This document shows positions 1-5,453 of a stretch of DNA of 5,453 nt, piece after piece. Below the pieces are notes generated by a model. That model worked only from the letters and a program-made list of their open reading frames with translations, was not told the origin of the DNA and searched no databases. Positions within the stretch are counted from its first letter, which is position 1; each line of letters opens with the position of its first letter. This DNA is from an uncultured bacterium. GTDB lineage: Bacteria; Bacillota; Clostridia; Lachnospirales; Lachnospiraceae. A program made the translations under genes and the position numbers. The stretch lies in contig CAMTZV010000140.1 of assembly GCA_947086625.1 (NCBI GenBank), positions 1 through 5,453 on the forward strand, in the 5' to 3' direction.

Positions 1-1017
1 TGTGACGCCTACGACGAGGCCTACAAGGTCGTCGAGACGGATTTTTCCATCGAGGACGGCATGTTCAGCCTCACGATCCCGGTTTTGAACCACGGCACCA
101 AGGTAAAGGTTTACAGCATTGACTGGATCGACCGCATCAGCGTTGTCACGAGCTATGTGACGGAGGACGTCGCGCCGAATATGCCGGTGCTCAAAGAAGT
201 CTATGCGGTGGACGACCATATATTTGGAAAGATACCGGCTGCCGGCGAGGGGCCGTACACGGTTTCGGCGGATGACGGGACGGACATTTACACCGGAGAG
301 GTGGATAAAAACGGGTTTTTCTCCTTAAAGGTGGGCGATCTGCCGGAGGGCGCAAAGCTGACTGTTACCGCGAGCGATACGGTGGACGGCAAAAAGCGCA
401 CGAGCGCGAAGGCGTCCGTTACGGTTGTGTCGTACAAATCGATCCTGTCGCAGTACACGGATATCACGTTTGACGAGATTGACAGCAAGGGCACAATGGT
501 TTCGGGCCATATCAACGACTATACGGGAAAAGTCAACCTGCTGATCGGGACGACGCGCGTGATCGTCAACACGGATGAAAACGGAAGCTTTTCGTATATG
601 CTCTCACAGCCGCGGGCAGAGGGCACGCCGATCGTGGCGATGGTGCGCGATGCGGACGGAAGCGTCTACGATATATGCGAGACGACCGTGAAGCTGGCGA
701 TTCCCGATATGCCGGAGCTCATCGACGACGAGATTTACGATACGGCGACGAAGATCCGGGTATTCTGCGCGGATCAGGCGACCGCAGTCGTCAAGATCGG
801 AAGCAAGTATTACAAGGCAGATCAGGGCGTTTATAATAAGAAGAAGGGCGGCTATGTATACACCGTAACGCTTAAGAAGGAGCCGAAGGAAGGCGCGAAG
901 GTTATCATCTATATGATGAATGAGGCCGGAAAGAGCCAGAAGATCCAGACGGTAGTCGTGGCAGACCCGGATAAACCCGAGGAGCCGGAAGAGGACGGCA
1001 AAAAGCGGGAGGTTTGA
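1..1017 (+). CDS. Tandem Ig-like repeat surface/secreted protein, C-terminal part (5' end outside window)
   Basis: The frame is open from the first base, so the Met codon at 61 is internal and 338 residues of a longer protein are visible, ending at TGA 1015-1017. The visible part holds about four repeats of roughly 80-85 residues: a partial one at 1-56, then about 60-143, 150-232 and 236-320. Most share a core of the form D-x-x-G-x-F-S, then E-G-(A/T)-x-(V/L)-x-V, then D-x-x-G, for example residues 102-108 (DKNGFFS) and 192-198 (DENGSFS). This is the pattern of bacterial Ig-like beta-sandwich domains (Big_6-like) found in Firmicutes cell-surface and secreted proteins. The last repeat is the most diverged and Lys-rich. 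The protein ends in an acidic Pro/Glu tail (321-338) with no LPXTG motif, membrane anchor or charged anchor tail, so any cell attachment must lie in the missing N-terminal part. The signal peptide and any enzymatic domain cannot be seen. It is convergent with the PTS operon and shows no functional link to it. The ligand or role is unknown. Confidence 0.85.
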   Translation, partial: CDAYDEAYKVVETDFSIEDGMFSLTIPVLNHGTKVKVYSIDWIDRISVVTSYVTEDVAPNMPVLKEVYAVDDHIFGKIPAAGEGPYTVSADDGTDIYTGEVDKNGFFSLKVGDLPEGAKLTVTASDTVDGKKRTSAKASVTVVSYKSILSQYTDITFDEIDSKGTMVSGHINDYTGKVNLLIGTTRVIVNTDENGSFSYMLSQPRAEGTPIVAMVRDADGSVYDICETTVKLAIPDMPELIDDEIYDTATKIRVFCADQATAVVKIGSKYYKADQGVYNKKKGGYVYTVTLKKEPKEGAKVIIYMMNEAGKSQKIQTVVVADPDKPEEPEEDGKKREV

Positions 1018-1035
1018 CATTCATTTTAAAATCGA

Positions 1036-1069
1036 AAAGGAGCGGAGGCCGTATGGCTTCCGCTCCTTT
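1036..1069. terminator. Bidirectional intrinsic terminator between convergent genes
   Basis: Arms 1036-1050 and 1055-1069 pair over 15 bp with a single G-T wobble around a four-base GTAT loop. The core is GGAGCGGAGGCC against GGCTTCCGCTCC, extended by AAA/TTT. Read leftward, the hairpin is followed by TTTTCGATTTTA, a good U-tract for ending the minus-strand operon. Read rightward, it is followed by TTTGATATATTTTG, a weaker but usable U-rich tail. It starts 18 bases after the stop of the Ig-repeat gene and 23 bases beyond the stop of the PTS gene, so it can serve both. Confidence 0.9.
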
Positions 1070-1092
1070 GATATATTTTGATAGAGAGAGAT

Positions 1093-2973
1093 TTATGCGA
1101 GCTGTTTTAAAATCCACGAGACGTCGCCTGTCGTTTTCATCTTCTCTAAGACGGCTTCGTCTTCGAGGGCCGCACAGAACTTTGCCAGCAGCTCGAGGTG
1201 CTCGTCGCCGATTCCGGCGATGCCGAATACGAGCTGGGCGTCCTCATCGCCAAAGCTGACGCCCTCGGGATACTGCACGAGCACGATGCCGGTCTTTTTC
1301 ACGGAGCCCTTCGCGTCGGACGTGCCGTGTGGGATCGCAAGGCCCATTCCCATGTAGGTGCTGACGAGCTTTTCGCGCTCGACCATGGCGTCTACGTAGG
1401 ATTCGTCCACACAGCCCTGTGCCACGAGCAGCGCGCCTGCGGCGCGAATTGCCTCCTCCTTTGAGACGCGCGGCTGGTTCAGCCGTATGCCGTTTTCGTC
1501 GATGACCCTCTTTGCGGGTGCGGCGGAGGAATCTTCGGCAGCGGTCTGCGGCGCGGCTGTGTGCTTGTCGGCGCACGATGCGAGCTGTTCATAGAGCGCG
1601 TCGAGCGACGGGTCGGCGAGAAAATTTCCGATGGTGATCAGTCTTGCCTGCGGCGCGGATTTTGCCGCGCGTTCCGCGAGCGTCGTCTGGACGACGGCGA
1701 TGTCGCAGTCGGAGGGGATGTTGTCGACCGACGTGTTTTTTACGACGATCTCCGGCCGGATGCCTTTTATGCGGTTGCGGAATTTGGTGGCGCCCATCGC
1801 GGAGGAGCCCATGCCGGCATCACATGCAAAGATGATCTTGCGAACGGAGGAGCCGTCGACGGGGACGGCATCCTTTACGGCGGAAAGCCCCTTTGCCTCC
1901 GCCTTCATCTGGCTCGTCTGAGCCTGAGCCTGTGAGAGGCTGGTTCCTTTTTTGCCGTCGGTCAGCCGGATGATCGGGGAAGCGATCACAAACGATACGG
2001 CAGTGGCGATGAGCACGCCGACGACGATCAGGAAAATTTTATCCGTGGGAGCCATCGCTAAGACCGCAATGATGGAGCCGGGCGAGGAGGGTCCCTTCAG
2101 GCCGCAGCCGGTCAGCATGAAAAATGCGATGGCACAGATGTTTCCGACGATCGGTGCGATGATGACAACCGGATTCATCAGTATGTACGGAAAGTAGATC
2201 TCGTGGATACCGCCGAGGAAGTGGATGATAACCGCTCCCGGTGCGGATTGCTTCGTCGTTTTGTCATTTGCAAAAAAGCAGTATGCGAGCAGCACGCCCA
2301 GTCCCGGCCCGGGGTTTGCCTCGAGCAGGTACATGATGGAGCTTCCGAGCTGCGATGCCTGAGCGGAGCCGATCGGCGTAAAAATGCCCTGGTTGATCGC
2401 GTTGTTGAGGAAGAGCACCTTTCCCGGCTCGATGAAGATCGCCAGCAGCGGCAGCAGGCTGTGCTGCACGAGGATCTCCACGCCCGCCGAGAGAACGGTT
2501 AAGATCGTCGTCATAACCGGCCCGATGACAAAGTAGCCGAAGATGGCGAGGATCATGCCCAGAATGCCGACGGAGAAATTGTTGATGAGCATCTCAAAGC
2601 CGGTGGGCATTTTGTCTTCCATAAATTTGTCAAACATTTTGATGACCCAGCCCGCAAACGGCCCGAGGGCCATGGCTGCCATGAGCATCGGCTGCCCTTC
2701 GATTCCGCCGACGCCGGCGATGCAGCCCATGATCGCAATTGCACCCATAACGCGGCCCCTGTCGCCGCCGATGAGCGCGCCGCCTGTGGAGGCGATGAGC
2801 ACGGGGAGCAGATAGGTGAGCATATATGGCTGGATCGAGGCCAGCCCTGCGTTTGGTATCCATCCGTCCGCAATAAAGAGCGCAGTTATAAGACCCCATG
2901 CGATAAATGCGCCGATGTTAGGCATTACCATGGAGGAGAGGAATTTACCAAACCGTTGTATTCTGTTTTTCAT
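1093..2973 (-). CDS. mtlA: PTS mannitol-type transporter, fused EIICBA (MtlA family)
   Basis: This 626-residue membrane permease imports a hexitol (mannitol in the family) and phosphorylates it with phosphate from HPr. It aligns almost end to end with E. coli MtlA (637 aa). Order of domains: EIIC about 1-335, including MVMPNIGAFIAWG near 16-27, the 188-194 LNNAINQ segment and GGIHEIYFPY at 254-263 (catalytic-site Glu258); a Gln/Ala/Lys linker; EIIB about 377-470 with phospho-Cys384 in ACDAGMGSSAMG; an Ala/Pro linker; EIIA about 490-626 with phospho-His549 in IPHGT and the supporting His592 in DEH. All phosphotransfer residues are present, so it should be active. The start is set at 2973, not at an in-frame ATG at 3036, because AAGGAG lies 9 nt upstream and homology begins there; the longer version would also overlap the regulator gene. 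It is the last gene of the operon, 32 nt after the regulator. One oddity is Gln195 where E. coli MtlA has His195. The family is certain; mannitol as substrate is only likely. Confidence 0.95.
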   Translation of the reverse strand: MKNRIQRFGKFLSSMVMPNIGAFIAWGLITALFIADGWIPNAGLASIQPYMLTYLLPVLIASTGGALIGGDRGRVMGAIAIMGCIAGVGGIEGQPMLMAAMALGPFAGWVIKMFDKFMEDKMPTGFEMLINNFSVGILGMILAIFGYFVIGPVMTTILTVLSAGVEILVQHSLLPLLAIFIEPGKVLFLNNAINQGIFTPIGSAQASQLGSSIMYLLEANPGPGLGVLLAYCFFANDKTTKQSAPGAVIIHFLGGIHEIYFPYILMNPVVIIAPIVGNICAIAFFMLTGCGLKGPSSPGSIIAVLAMAPTDKIFLIVVGVLIATAVSFVIASPIIRLTDGKKGTSLSQAQAQTSQMKAEAKGLSAVKDAVPVDGSSVRKIIFACDAGMGSSAMGATKFRNRIKGIRPEIVVKNTSVDNIPSDCDIAVVQTTLAERAAKSAPQARLITIGNFLADPSLDALYEQLASCADKHTAAPQTAAEDSSAAPAKRVIDENGIRLNQPRVSKEEAIRAAGALLVAQGCVDESYVDAMVEREKLVSTYMGMGLAIPHGTSDAKGSVKKTGIVLVQYPEGVSFGDEDAQLVFGIAGIGDEHLELLAKFCAALEDEAVLEKMKTTGDVSWILKQLA

Positions 2974-2982
2974 GCGTTGCTT

Positions 2983-2988
2983 CTCCTT
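2983..2988 (-). promoter_or_regulatory. Ribosome binding site of mtlA
   Basis: AAGGAG on the minus strand, 9 nt before the ATG at 2973. It decides the start: the alternative in-frame ATG at 3036 lies inside the regulator gene and would add 21 residues unlike the MtlA family. Confidence 0.85.
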
Positions 2989-3005
2989 ATTAAAATGAAA
3001 GCAAA

Positions 3006-3767
3006 TTATAGTAGGTGTGCGCCGAGCCTTTCGCACTCGGCCCCAAAATCTGCCGGGGCGCCCTCGTCGGAAATGACGGTCATGCCCTCCTCTAAGCGGC
3101 AGATCTGGAAAATACTTTTTTTATCGATCTTGGAGGAATCCATGAGAATGAGCGTTTCGGCAGCCTGACCAAGCGCCGCGCGCTTCAGATAGGATTCCAT
3201 TAAAACCTCGCAGGAAAAGCCGACGTCGCCCGCGTAGCTCGTGACGCCCAGCACGGCCAGATCAAAATTGACACGCTTCACGGATTCAATGGCGTCGGGG
3301 CCGCATACGCTCATGCTGTATTTGTTCAGCTCGCCCCCGAGCAGAAATACGGTGGGGCGTACGAGCTTTGAGAGCTCCATCGCACAGTCCATGCTGTTCG
3401 TAAAGATGAAGTTCGGCTGGTCGGGCCAGATCCTTGCGAGCGCCGCGGTCGTGCTGCCGGAATCGAGGTAAACGGTAATGTTGGGCCGGATAAACGGCAG
3501 CGCTTTTTTGACGATGCACTCCTTCTCCTCCACGTTTCGCACGGCGCGGCGGCTGAGCAAATCGTCCGTTCCCAAAACGACCTCGACTGATTTCGCACCG
3601 CCGTGGATGCGGACGATCTTTTTCGCCTCATCCAATGCCTTCAAGTCCGTTCGCAGCGTCATCTGCGAAACGTTTGAAAATTTCTTTTCGAGCTGTGCGA
3701 ACGTAATGTTTCCCTTTTCGTTAATAAAATCGACGATCGCATTTCTGCGCTGTTCCATTGTATCCAT
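3006..3767 (-). CDS. DeoR/GlpR-family transcriptional regulator
   Basis: A 253-residue protein of the normal length for DeoR-type sugar repressors, which bind DNA near their own operon and release it when a phosphorylated sugar binds. An N-terminal winged helix-turn-helix lies at about 5-58, with TFAQLEKKF (22-30), VSQMTLRTDLKAL (33-45) and the family-typical wing RIHGGA (53-58). The C-terminal DeoRC sensor domain spans about 75-235 and has the phosphosugar-binding signature DSGSTTAALA (102-111), LLGGELN (142-148), and LMDSSKID (208-215). The start at 3767 is supported by GGAGG seven nt upstream; Met4 would be 16 nt from that site. The gene sits between the dehydrogenase (72-nt gap) and mtlA (32-nt gap), so it is probably co-transcribed and regulates this operon. 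Canonical Firmicutes mannitol operons instead use MtlR, a PRD-containing activator; no PRD or EII-like domain is present here. The effector is inferred to be the PTS product or its ketose phosphate. Confidence 0.93.
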   Translation of the reverse strand: MDTMEQRRNAIVDFINEKGNITFAQLEKKFSNVSQMTLRTDLKALDEAKKIVRIHGGAKSVEVVLGTDDLLSRRAVRNVEEKECIVKKALPFIRPNITVYLDSGSTTAALARIWPDQPNFIFTNSMDCAMELSKLVRPTVFLLGGELNKYSMSVCGPDAIESVKRVNFDLAVLGVTSYAGDVGFSCEVLMESYLKRAALGQAAETLILMDSSKIDKKSIFQICRLEEGMTVISDEGAPADFGAECERLGAHLL

Positions 3768-3774
3768 AGAAGAT

Positions 3775-3779
3775 CCTCC
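3775..3779 (-). promoter_or_regulatory. Ribosome binding site of the DeoR-family gene
   Basis: GGAGG on the minus strand (within TGGAGGATC), 7 nt before the ATG at 3767. The spacing favours this start over the ATG three codons further in. Confidence 0.8.
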
Positions 3780-3780
3780 A

Positions 3781-3818
3781 GTCCGGTTGTATTTTGTCCG
3801 GTGCGGGCGGAGCCGGTC
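3781..3818. repeat. Three CCGGT repeats at a 15-bp period in the dehydrogenase-regulator gap
   Basis: CCGGT starts at 3783, 3798 and 3813. The first two copies are part of a perfect GTCCGGT direct repeat and the third is GCCGGTC. Because CCGG is its own reverse complement, neighbouring copies could also pair as short hairpins in RNA, just ahead of the regulator's ribosome binding site. No U-tract follows, so this is not an ordinary terminator. The function is unknown and it may be chance in a GC-rich spacer. Confidence 0.4.
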
Positions 3819-3839
3819 TTTATCTGCGGAGTGGGAAGC

Positions 3840-5102
3840 TTAGTTCTCCACGAAATGCTTCAGCAGATATTCCTCTGCCTCCGGGCACCATAATCCCATA
3901 TTTGCATCTAATATATCGGCTAATCCGTTAAAACGCTCATCCTCTGCGCCCTTTGCGCGGAAATCCTCGAGCGCGGTCAGCGGCATGCTCAGATGCGTAT
4001 AGATGAGTTTCTTGCCGCCCGGGATCTTCGGCAGATTTAAGGTGGTGTCCGCTACGGAGTCAATACCGCCCACAGGGGGTACCATAACCGCCGGGTCAAT
4101 GCGTCCCTCGGCTGTCAGCTCGAGTGACTCGATCATGTCTGCCGTGTTGCCGCCGGTGGTGCCCATGACATGTGTGGAGTTGTAGTGCACGTCATAGAAG
4201 TTCATCTTTGCGGAAAACCGGGTGTCGGTGGGACCTGCGAAGAAGTTCAGGCAGCCGTCGCGGCCCAGCACCCCGCTGCTCTGCTCTACGACAGCCGCCA
4301 CGGGCGCGTAGCAGAAGACGTCGTCAAAGCCGGTGCCGCCCGTCATTGCGCGAAGCCCTGCAACGGGATCCTCCATCTTTCCGGTGTTGACAAAGTGCAG
4401 GTCAATGCCGTCCGCCTTTGCGTCAGCCACGGGGAAAAGCTCTTCGGCCCGTGCGAGACGGTCGTCGTTTACGTCTGTGACAACGATCATGGACGGACGG
4501 ACATCGCGGTGAAGCGCATAGGTCAGCGCGCCGAGTCCCATGGGGCCTGCGCCCGCCATGATCGCCAGCTTACCGCCCTCTTTAATACCCATATCGTGGT
4601 GATAAACACCCATTTTTGTGTGGTAGGCTGCGTTGAAGGCCCCGATGCTGCATGACATCGGCTCTGCCAGGGATGCCTCGTAGTAGGCGCGGCCCTTGTA
4701 CTCTAACAGGCAGTCCAGCTCCATGACCTCTGCGGGAATGATGCAGTAGGTACAGTCTCCGCCGAAAAACTCATAGGAATAGCCGGGGCTCCACATGGTT
4801 CCCTTATAGTTTAAGGCGGGCTGTAACGTGAATTTCATGCCGGGCTTGAACCGATCCTGATGCTTTGCGCCTACCTTTACGATGTCGCCTGCAAACTCGT
4901 GGCCGAGGATTGCAGGATGCTCTGCCACGTCGTCGTGCACGCGCTTGTGCTCCTTGCCAAGGATGGCACATTTGTAAGTGGACATGCAGATGCTGTCCGA
5001 TACGACCTTTACCAGAATTTCGTCGTCCCTGATCTCCGGCAATTCAAATTCGTCCATGCGAAGATCGTTTGCACCGTGTAACCTCACTGCTGTTGTTTTC
5101 AT
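3840..5102 (-). CDS. Zinc-dependent MDR dehydrogenase, L-sorbose-1-phosphate reductase (SorE)-like
   Basis: A 420-residue cytosolic medium-chain (alcohol/sorbitol dehydrogenase) oxidoreductase. The GroES-like catalytic domain covers about 1-165 and a Rossmann domain follows, with AGAGPMGLGAL at 183-193 and Asp210 ending the second strand (VVTD), which favours NAD(H) over NADP(H). Likely catalytic zinc ligands are Cys39, His68 (GHEF) and Glu147 (EPMS), with Glu69 adjacent. The four-Cys structural zinc lobe of classical family members is absent; only Cys117 and Cys120 lie near that region. The protein is about 60-70 residues longer than the usual 340-350. The N-terminus (MKTTAVRLHG..., then ISDSICMSTYK-like) and overall length resemble SorE, which reduces L-sorbose 1-phosphate to D-glucitol 6-phosphate; this comparison is from memory. 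As first gene of an operon with an MtlA-type PTS, it probably acts on the phosphorylated PTS product, perhaps oxidising a hexitol phosphate as the related GatD does with galactitol 1-phosphate. The family is certain, the substrate is not. The start is supported by AAAGGAG 10 nt upstream. Confidence 0.92.
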   Translation of the reverse strand: MKTTAVRLHGANDLRMDEFELPEIRDDEILVKVVSDSICMSTYKCAILGKEHKRVHDDVAEHPAILGHEFAGDIVKVGAKHQDRFKPGMKFTLQPALNYKGTMWSPGYSYEFFGGDCTYCIIPAEVMELDCLLEYKGRAYYEASLAEPMSCSIGAFNAAYHTKMGVYHHDMGIKEGGKLAIMAGAGPMGLGALTYALHRDVRPSMIVVTDVNDDRLARAEELFPVADAKADGIDLHFVNTGKMEDPVAGLRAMTGGTGFDDVFCYAPVAAVVEQSSGVLGRDGCLNFFAGPTDTRFSAKMNFYDVHYNSTHVMGTTGGNTADMIESLELTAEGRIDPAVMVPPVGGIDSVADTTLNLPKIPGGKKLIYTHLSMPLTALEDFRAKGAEDERFNGLADILDANMGLWCPEAEEYLLKHFVEN

Positions 5103-5112
5103 TTTAAAAGTT

Positions 5113-5119
5113 CTCCTTT
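5113..5119 (-). promoter_or_regulatory. Ribosome binding site of the dehydrogenase gene
   Basis: AAAGGAG on the minus strand, 10 nt before the ATG at 5102. It is the strongest such site in the upstream region and no competing start lies between. Confidence 0.8.
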
Positions 5120-5166
5120 CTTTTTGTTTTTACAGGTGATTTTGTAACGTTGCTTTTATTTTAAAA

Positions 5167-5247
5167 GTTGAAATTATTATAACAACAGTATAAGCGGCTG
5201 TCAATACTTTTGTTTCAAAAATACAAATTATTTTTTCAACAATGAAA
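5167..5247. promoter_or_regulatory. Candidate DeoR-type operator repeats flanking the operon promoter
   Basis: GTTGAAA at 5167-5173, next to the predicted start of transcription, recurs inverted as TTTCAAC at 5234-5240 upstream of the -35 box. A related copy, TTTTG-TTT-CAAAA (5208-5220), is a small inverted repeat abutting the -35 side. The distal copy is part of TTTCA-ACAA-TGAAA (5234-5247). Repeated half-sites on both sides of a promoter fit DeoR-type repressors, which often use several spaced sites. The motifs are short and AT-rich, so chance is possible. Confidence 0.45.
5176..5204 (-). promoter_or_regulatory. Consensus sigma-A promoter of the dehydrogenase-regulator-mtlA operon
   Basis: On the minus strand, TTGACA (5199-5204) is followed after exactly 17 nt by TATAAT (5176-5181), both perfect matches to the vegetative consensus. 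Transcription would start near 5168-5169, leaving a leader of about 65 nt before the dehydrogenase ATG. Such a strong promoter in front of a carbohydrate operon implies control by a repressor, in line with the DeoR-family gene it drives. Confidence 0.9.
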
Positions 5248-5306
5248 GAGACGGTTCAGACCACGCTATTCGAGGAGGCACTTATTATAAAAAAGGAAAA
5301 AACTTC

Positions 5307-5335
5307 TTGCATTTTTGACAGACCTGTGATATTAT
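5307..5335 (+). promoter_or_regulatory. Predicted promoter of the rightward gene
   Basis: TTGCAT (5307-5312), a 17-nt spacer, then TATTAT (5330-5335) preceded by TGA, which makes an extended -10 (TGN-TATTAT). Transcription would begin near 5342, about 80 nt before the ATG at 5423. A perfect TTGACA at 5315-5320 lies in the spacer but is only 9 nt from the -10 box and has no good -10 at 17-18 nt. Confidence 0.6.
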
Positions 5336-5407
5336 GGATGATGCTTTATTGTGGTAAATAGGCTTATTCTGCGCACTTTTTGGCGCGGGATCATCAAAAT
5401 GATAACG

Positions 5408-5415
5408 AGAGGTGA
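5408..5415 (+). promoter_or_regulatory. Ribosome binding site of the rightward gene
   Basis: AGAGGTGA lies 7 nt before the ATG at 5423, a good match to the Firmicutes Shine-Dalgarno consensus AGGAGGTGA with one base missing. Confidence 0.7.
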
Positions 5416-5422
5416 AACGTCA

Positions 5423-5453
5423 ATGGAGAAAAACAGAATACGTCCGGTACAAG
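5423..5453 (+). CDS. Start of an unidentified gene (3' end outside window)
   Basis: ATG at 5423 opens a frame with no stop through the end of the window, giving MEKNRIRPVQ. Only ten codons are visible, so the family cannot be named. The call rests on the well-placed AGAGGTGA ribosome binding site, the upstream extended -10 promoter, and codon composition shifting from AT-rich to mixed. It is divergent from the PTS operon and might belong to the same pathway (for example a missing kinase, dehydrogenase or regulator), but nothing visible shows this. Confidence 0.65.
   Translation, partial: MEKNRIRPVQ

Larger units (their letters stand above)
5103..5422. other. Divergent intergenic regulatory region
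   Basis: About 320 AT-rich bases between the minus-strand PTS operon and a plus-strand gene. It holds the operon promoter (5176-5204) with a leader of about 65 nt, candidate operator repeats (5167-5247), a plus-strand promoter (5307-5335) with a leader of about 80 nt, and the ribosome binding site at 5408-5415. I see no RNA gene, transposon end or convincing small coding gene in it. Confidence 0.75.

Noticed and set aside
2971..3036. Longer MtlA start at the in-frame ATG at 3036
   Set aside because: It would overlap the regulator gene, the added residues do not resemble MtlA N-termini, and the good AAGGAG site fits the ATG at 2973.
4170..4655. 161-codon plus-strand ORF opposite the dehydrogenase gene
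   Set aside because: It is antisense to a clearly conserved enzyme, resembles no family and lacks a good ribosome binding site. The same applies to the ORFs at 1561-1935, 2203-2502, 3478-3843 and the minus-strand ORF at 604-1020.
5142..5156. Possible catabolite-response element (TTGTAACGTTGCTTT) in the operon leader
   Set aside because: It contains a CG centre and TGNAA-like start but is one base out of register with the WTGNAANCGNWNNCW consensus. The TGAA-N8-TTCA repeat at 5243-5258 is likewise two bases too long.
5242..5361. Short plus-strand ORF of 39 codons (MKETVQTTLF...)
   Set aside because: No ribosome binding site precedes it, and the predicted rightward promoter lies inside it.
5390..5403. 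ATCAT-CAAA-ATGAT inverted repeat upstream of the rightward gene
   Set aside because: Arms of only five AT-rich bases, with no second copy in the window, are expected by chance; a GCGC-N8-GCGC pair nearby at 5371-5386 is equally weak.
1..5453. CRISPR arrays, tRNA/rRNA genes, insertion sequences, phage or defence genes
   Set aside because: No repeat-spacer arrays, terminal inverted repeats, transposase-like proteins or tRNA-like folds were seen. The window is accounted for by metabolic and surface-protein genes.

Overview
The window looks like chromosomal DNA from a low-to-mid GC Firmicute, most likely a gut-type Clostridia/Lachnospiraceae relative. The supports are strong AAGGAG/GGAGG ribosome binding sites 7-10 nt before each start, a perfect TTGACA-N17-TATAAT promoter, AT-rich intergenic DNA next to GC-rich coding DNA, and Firmicutes-like protein families. 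Taxonomy is inferred from these features only.

Layout. (1) Bases 1-1017, plus strand: the 3' end of a long surface or secreted-type protein built of tandem Ig-like beta-sandwich repeats; its start lies outside the window. (2) Bases 1036-1069: a strong hairpin that can terminate transcription from both sides, between convergent genes. (3) Bases 1093-5102, minus strand: a three-gene operon read right to left. It encodes a zinc-dependent MDR dehydrogenase resembling L-sorbose-1-phosphate reductase (SorE), a DeoR/GlpR-family sugar-phosphate-responsive regulator, and a full-length mannitol-type PTS transporter EIICBA (MtlA). (4) Bases 5103-5422: a divergent regulatory region with the consensus promoter of the operon on the minus strand, repeated TTTCAA-type motifs that could be operators, and a second promoter facing right. 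(5) Bases 5423-5453, plus strand: the first ten codons of another gene.

How the genes work together (inference). MtlA imports and phosphorylates a hexitol or related sugar. The dehydrogenase interconverts the phosphorylated product with a ketose phosphate. The DeoR-type protein would repress the operon until a phosphosugar accumulates. The set differs from a textbook mannitol operon: the window has no long-chain MtlD dehydrogenase, no PRD-containing MtlR activator and no separate MtlF. The transporter also carries Gln at the position of E. coli MtlA His195. Either this is a mannitol route with a non-orthologous dehydrogenase, or the substrate is not mannitol. The window cannot decide between them.
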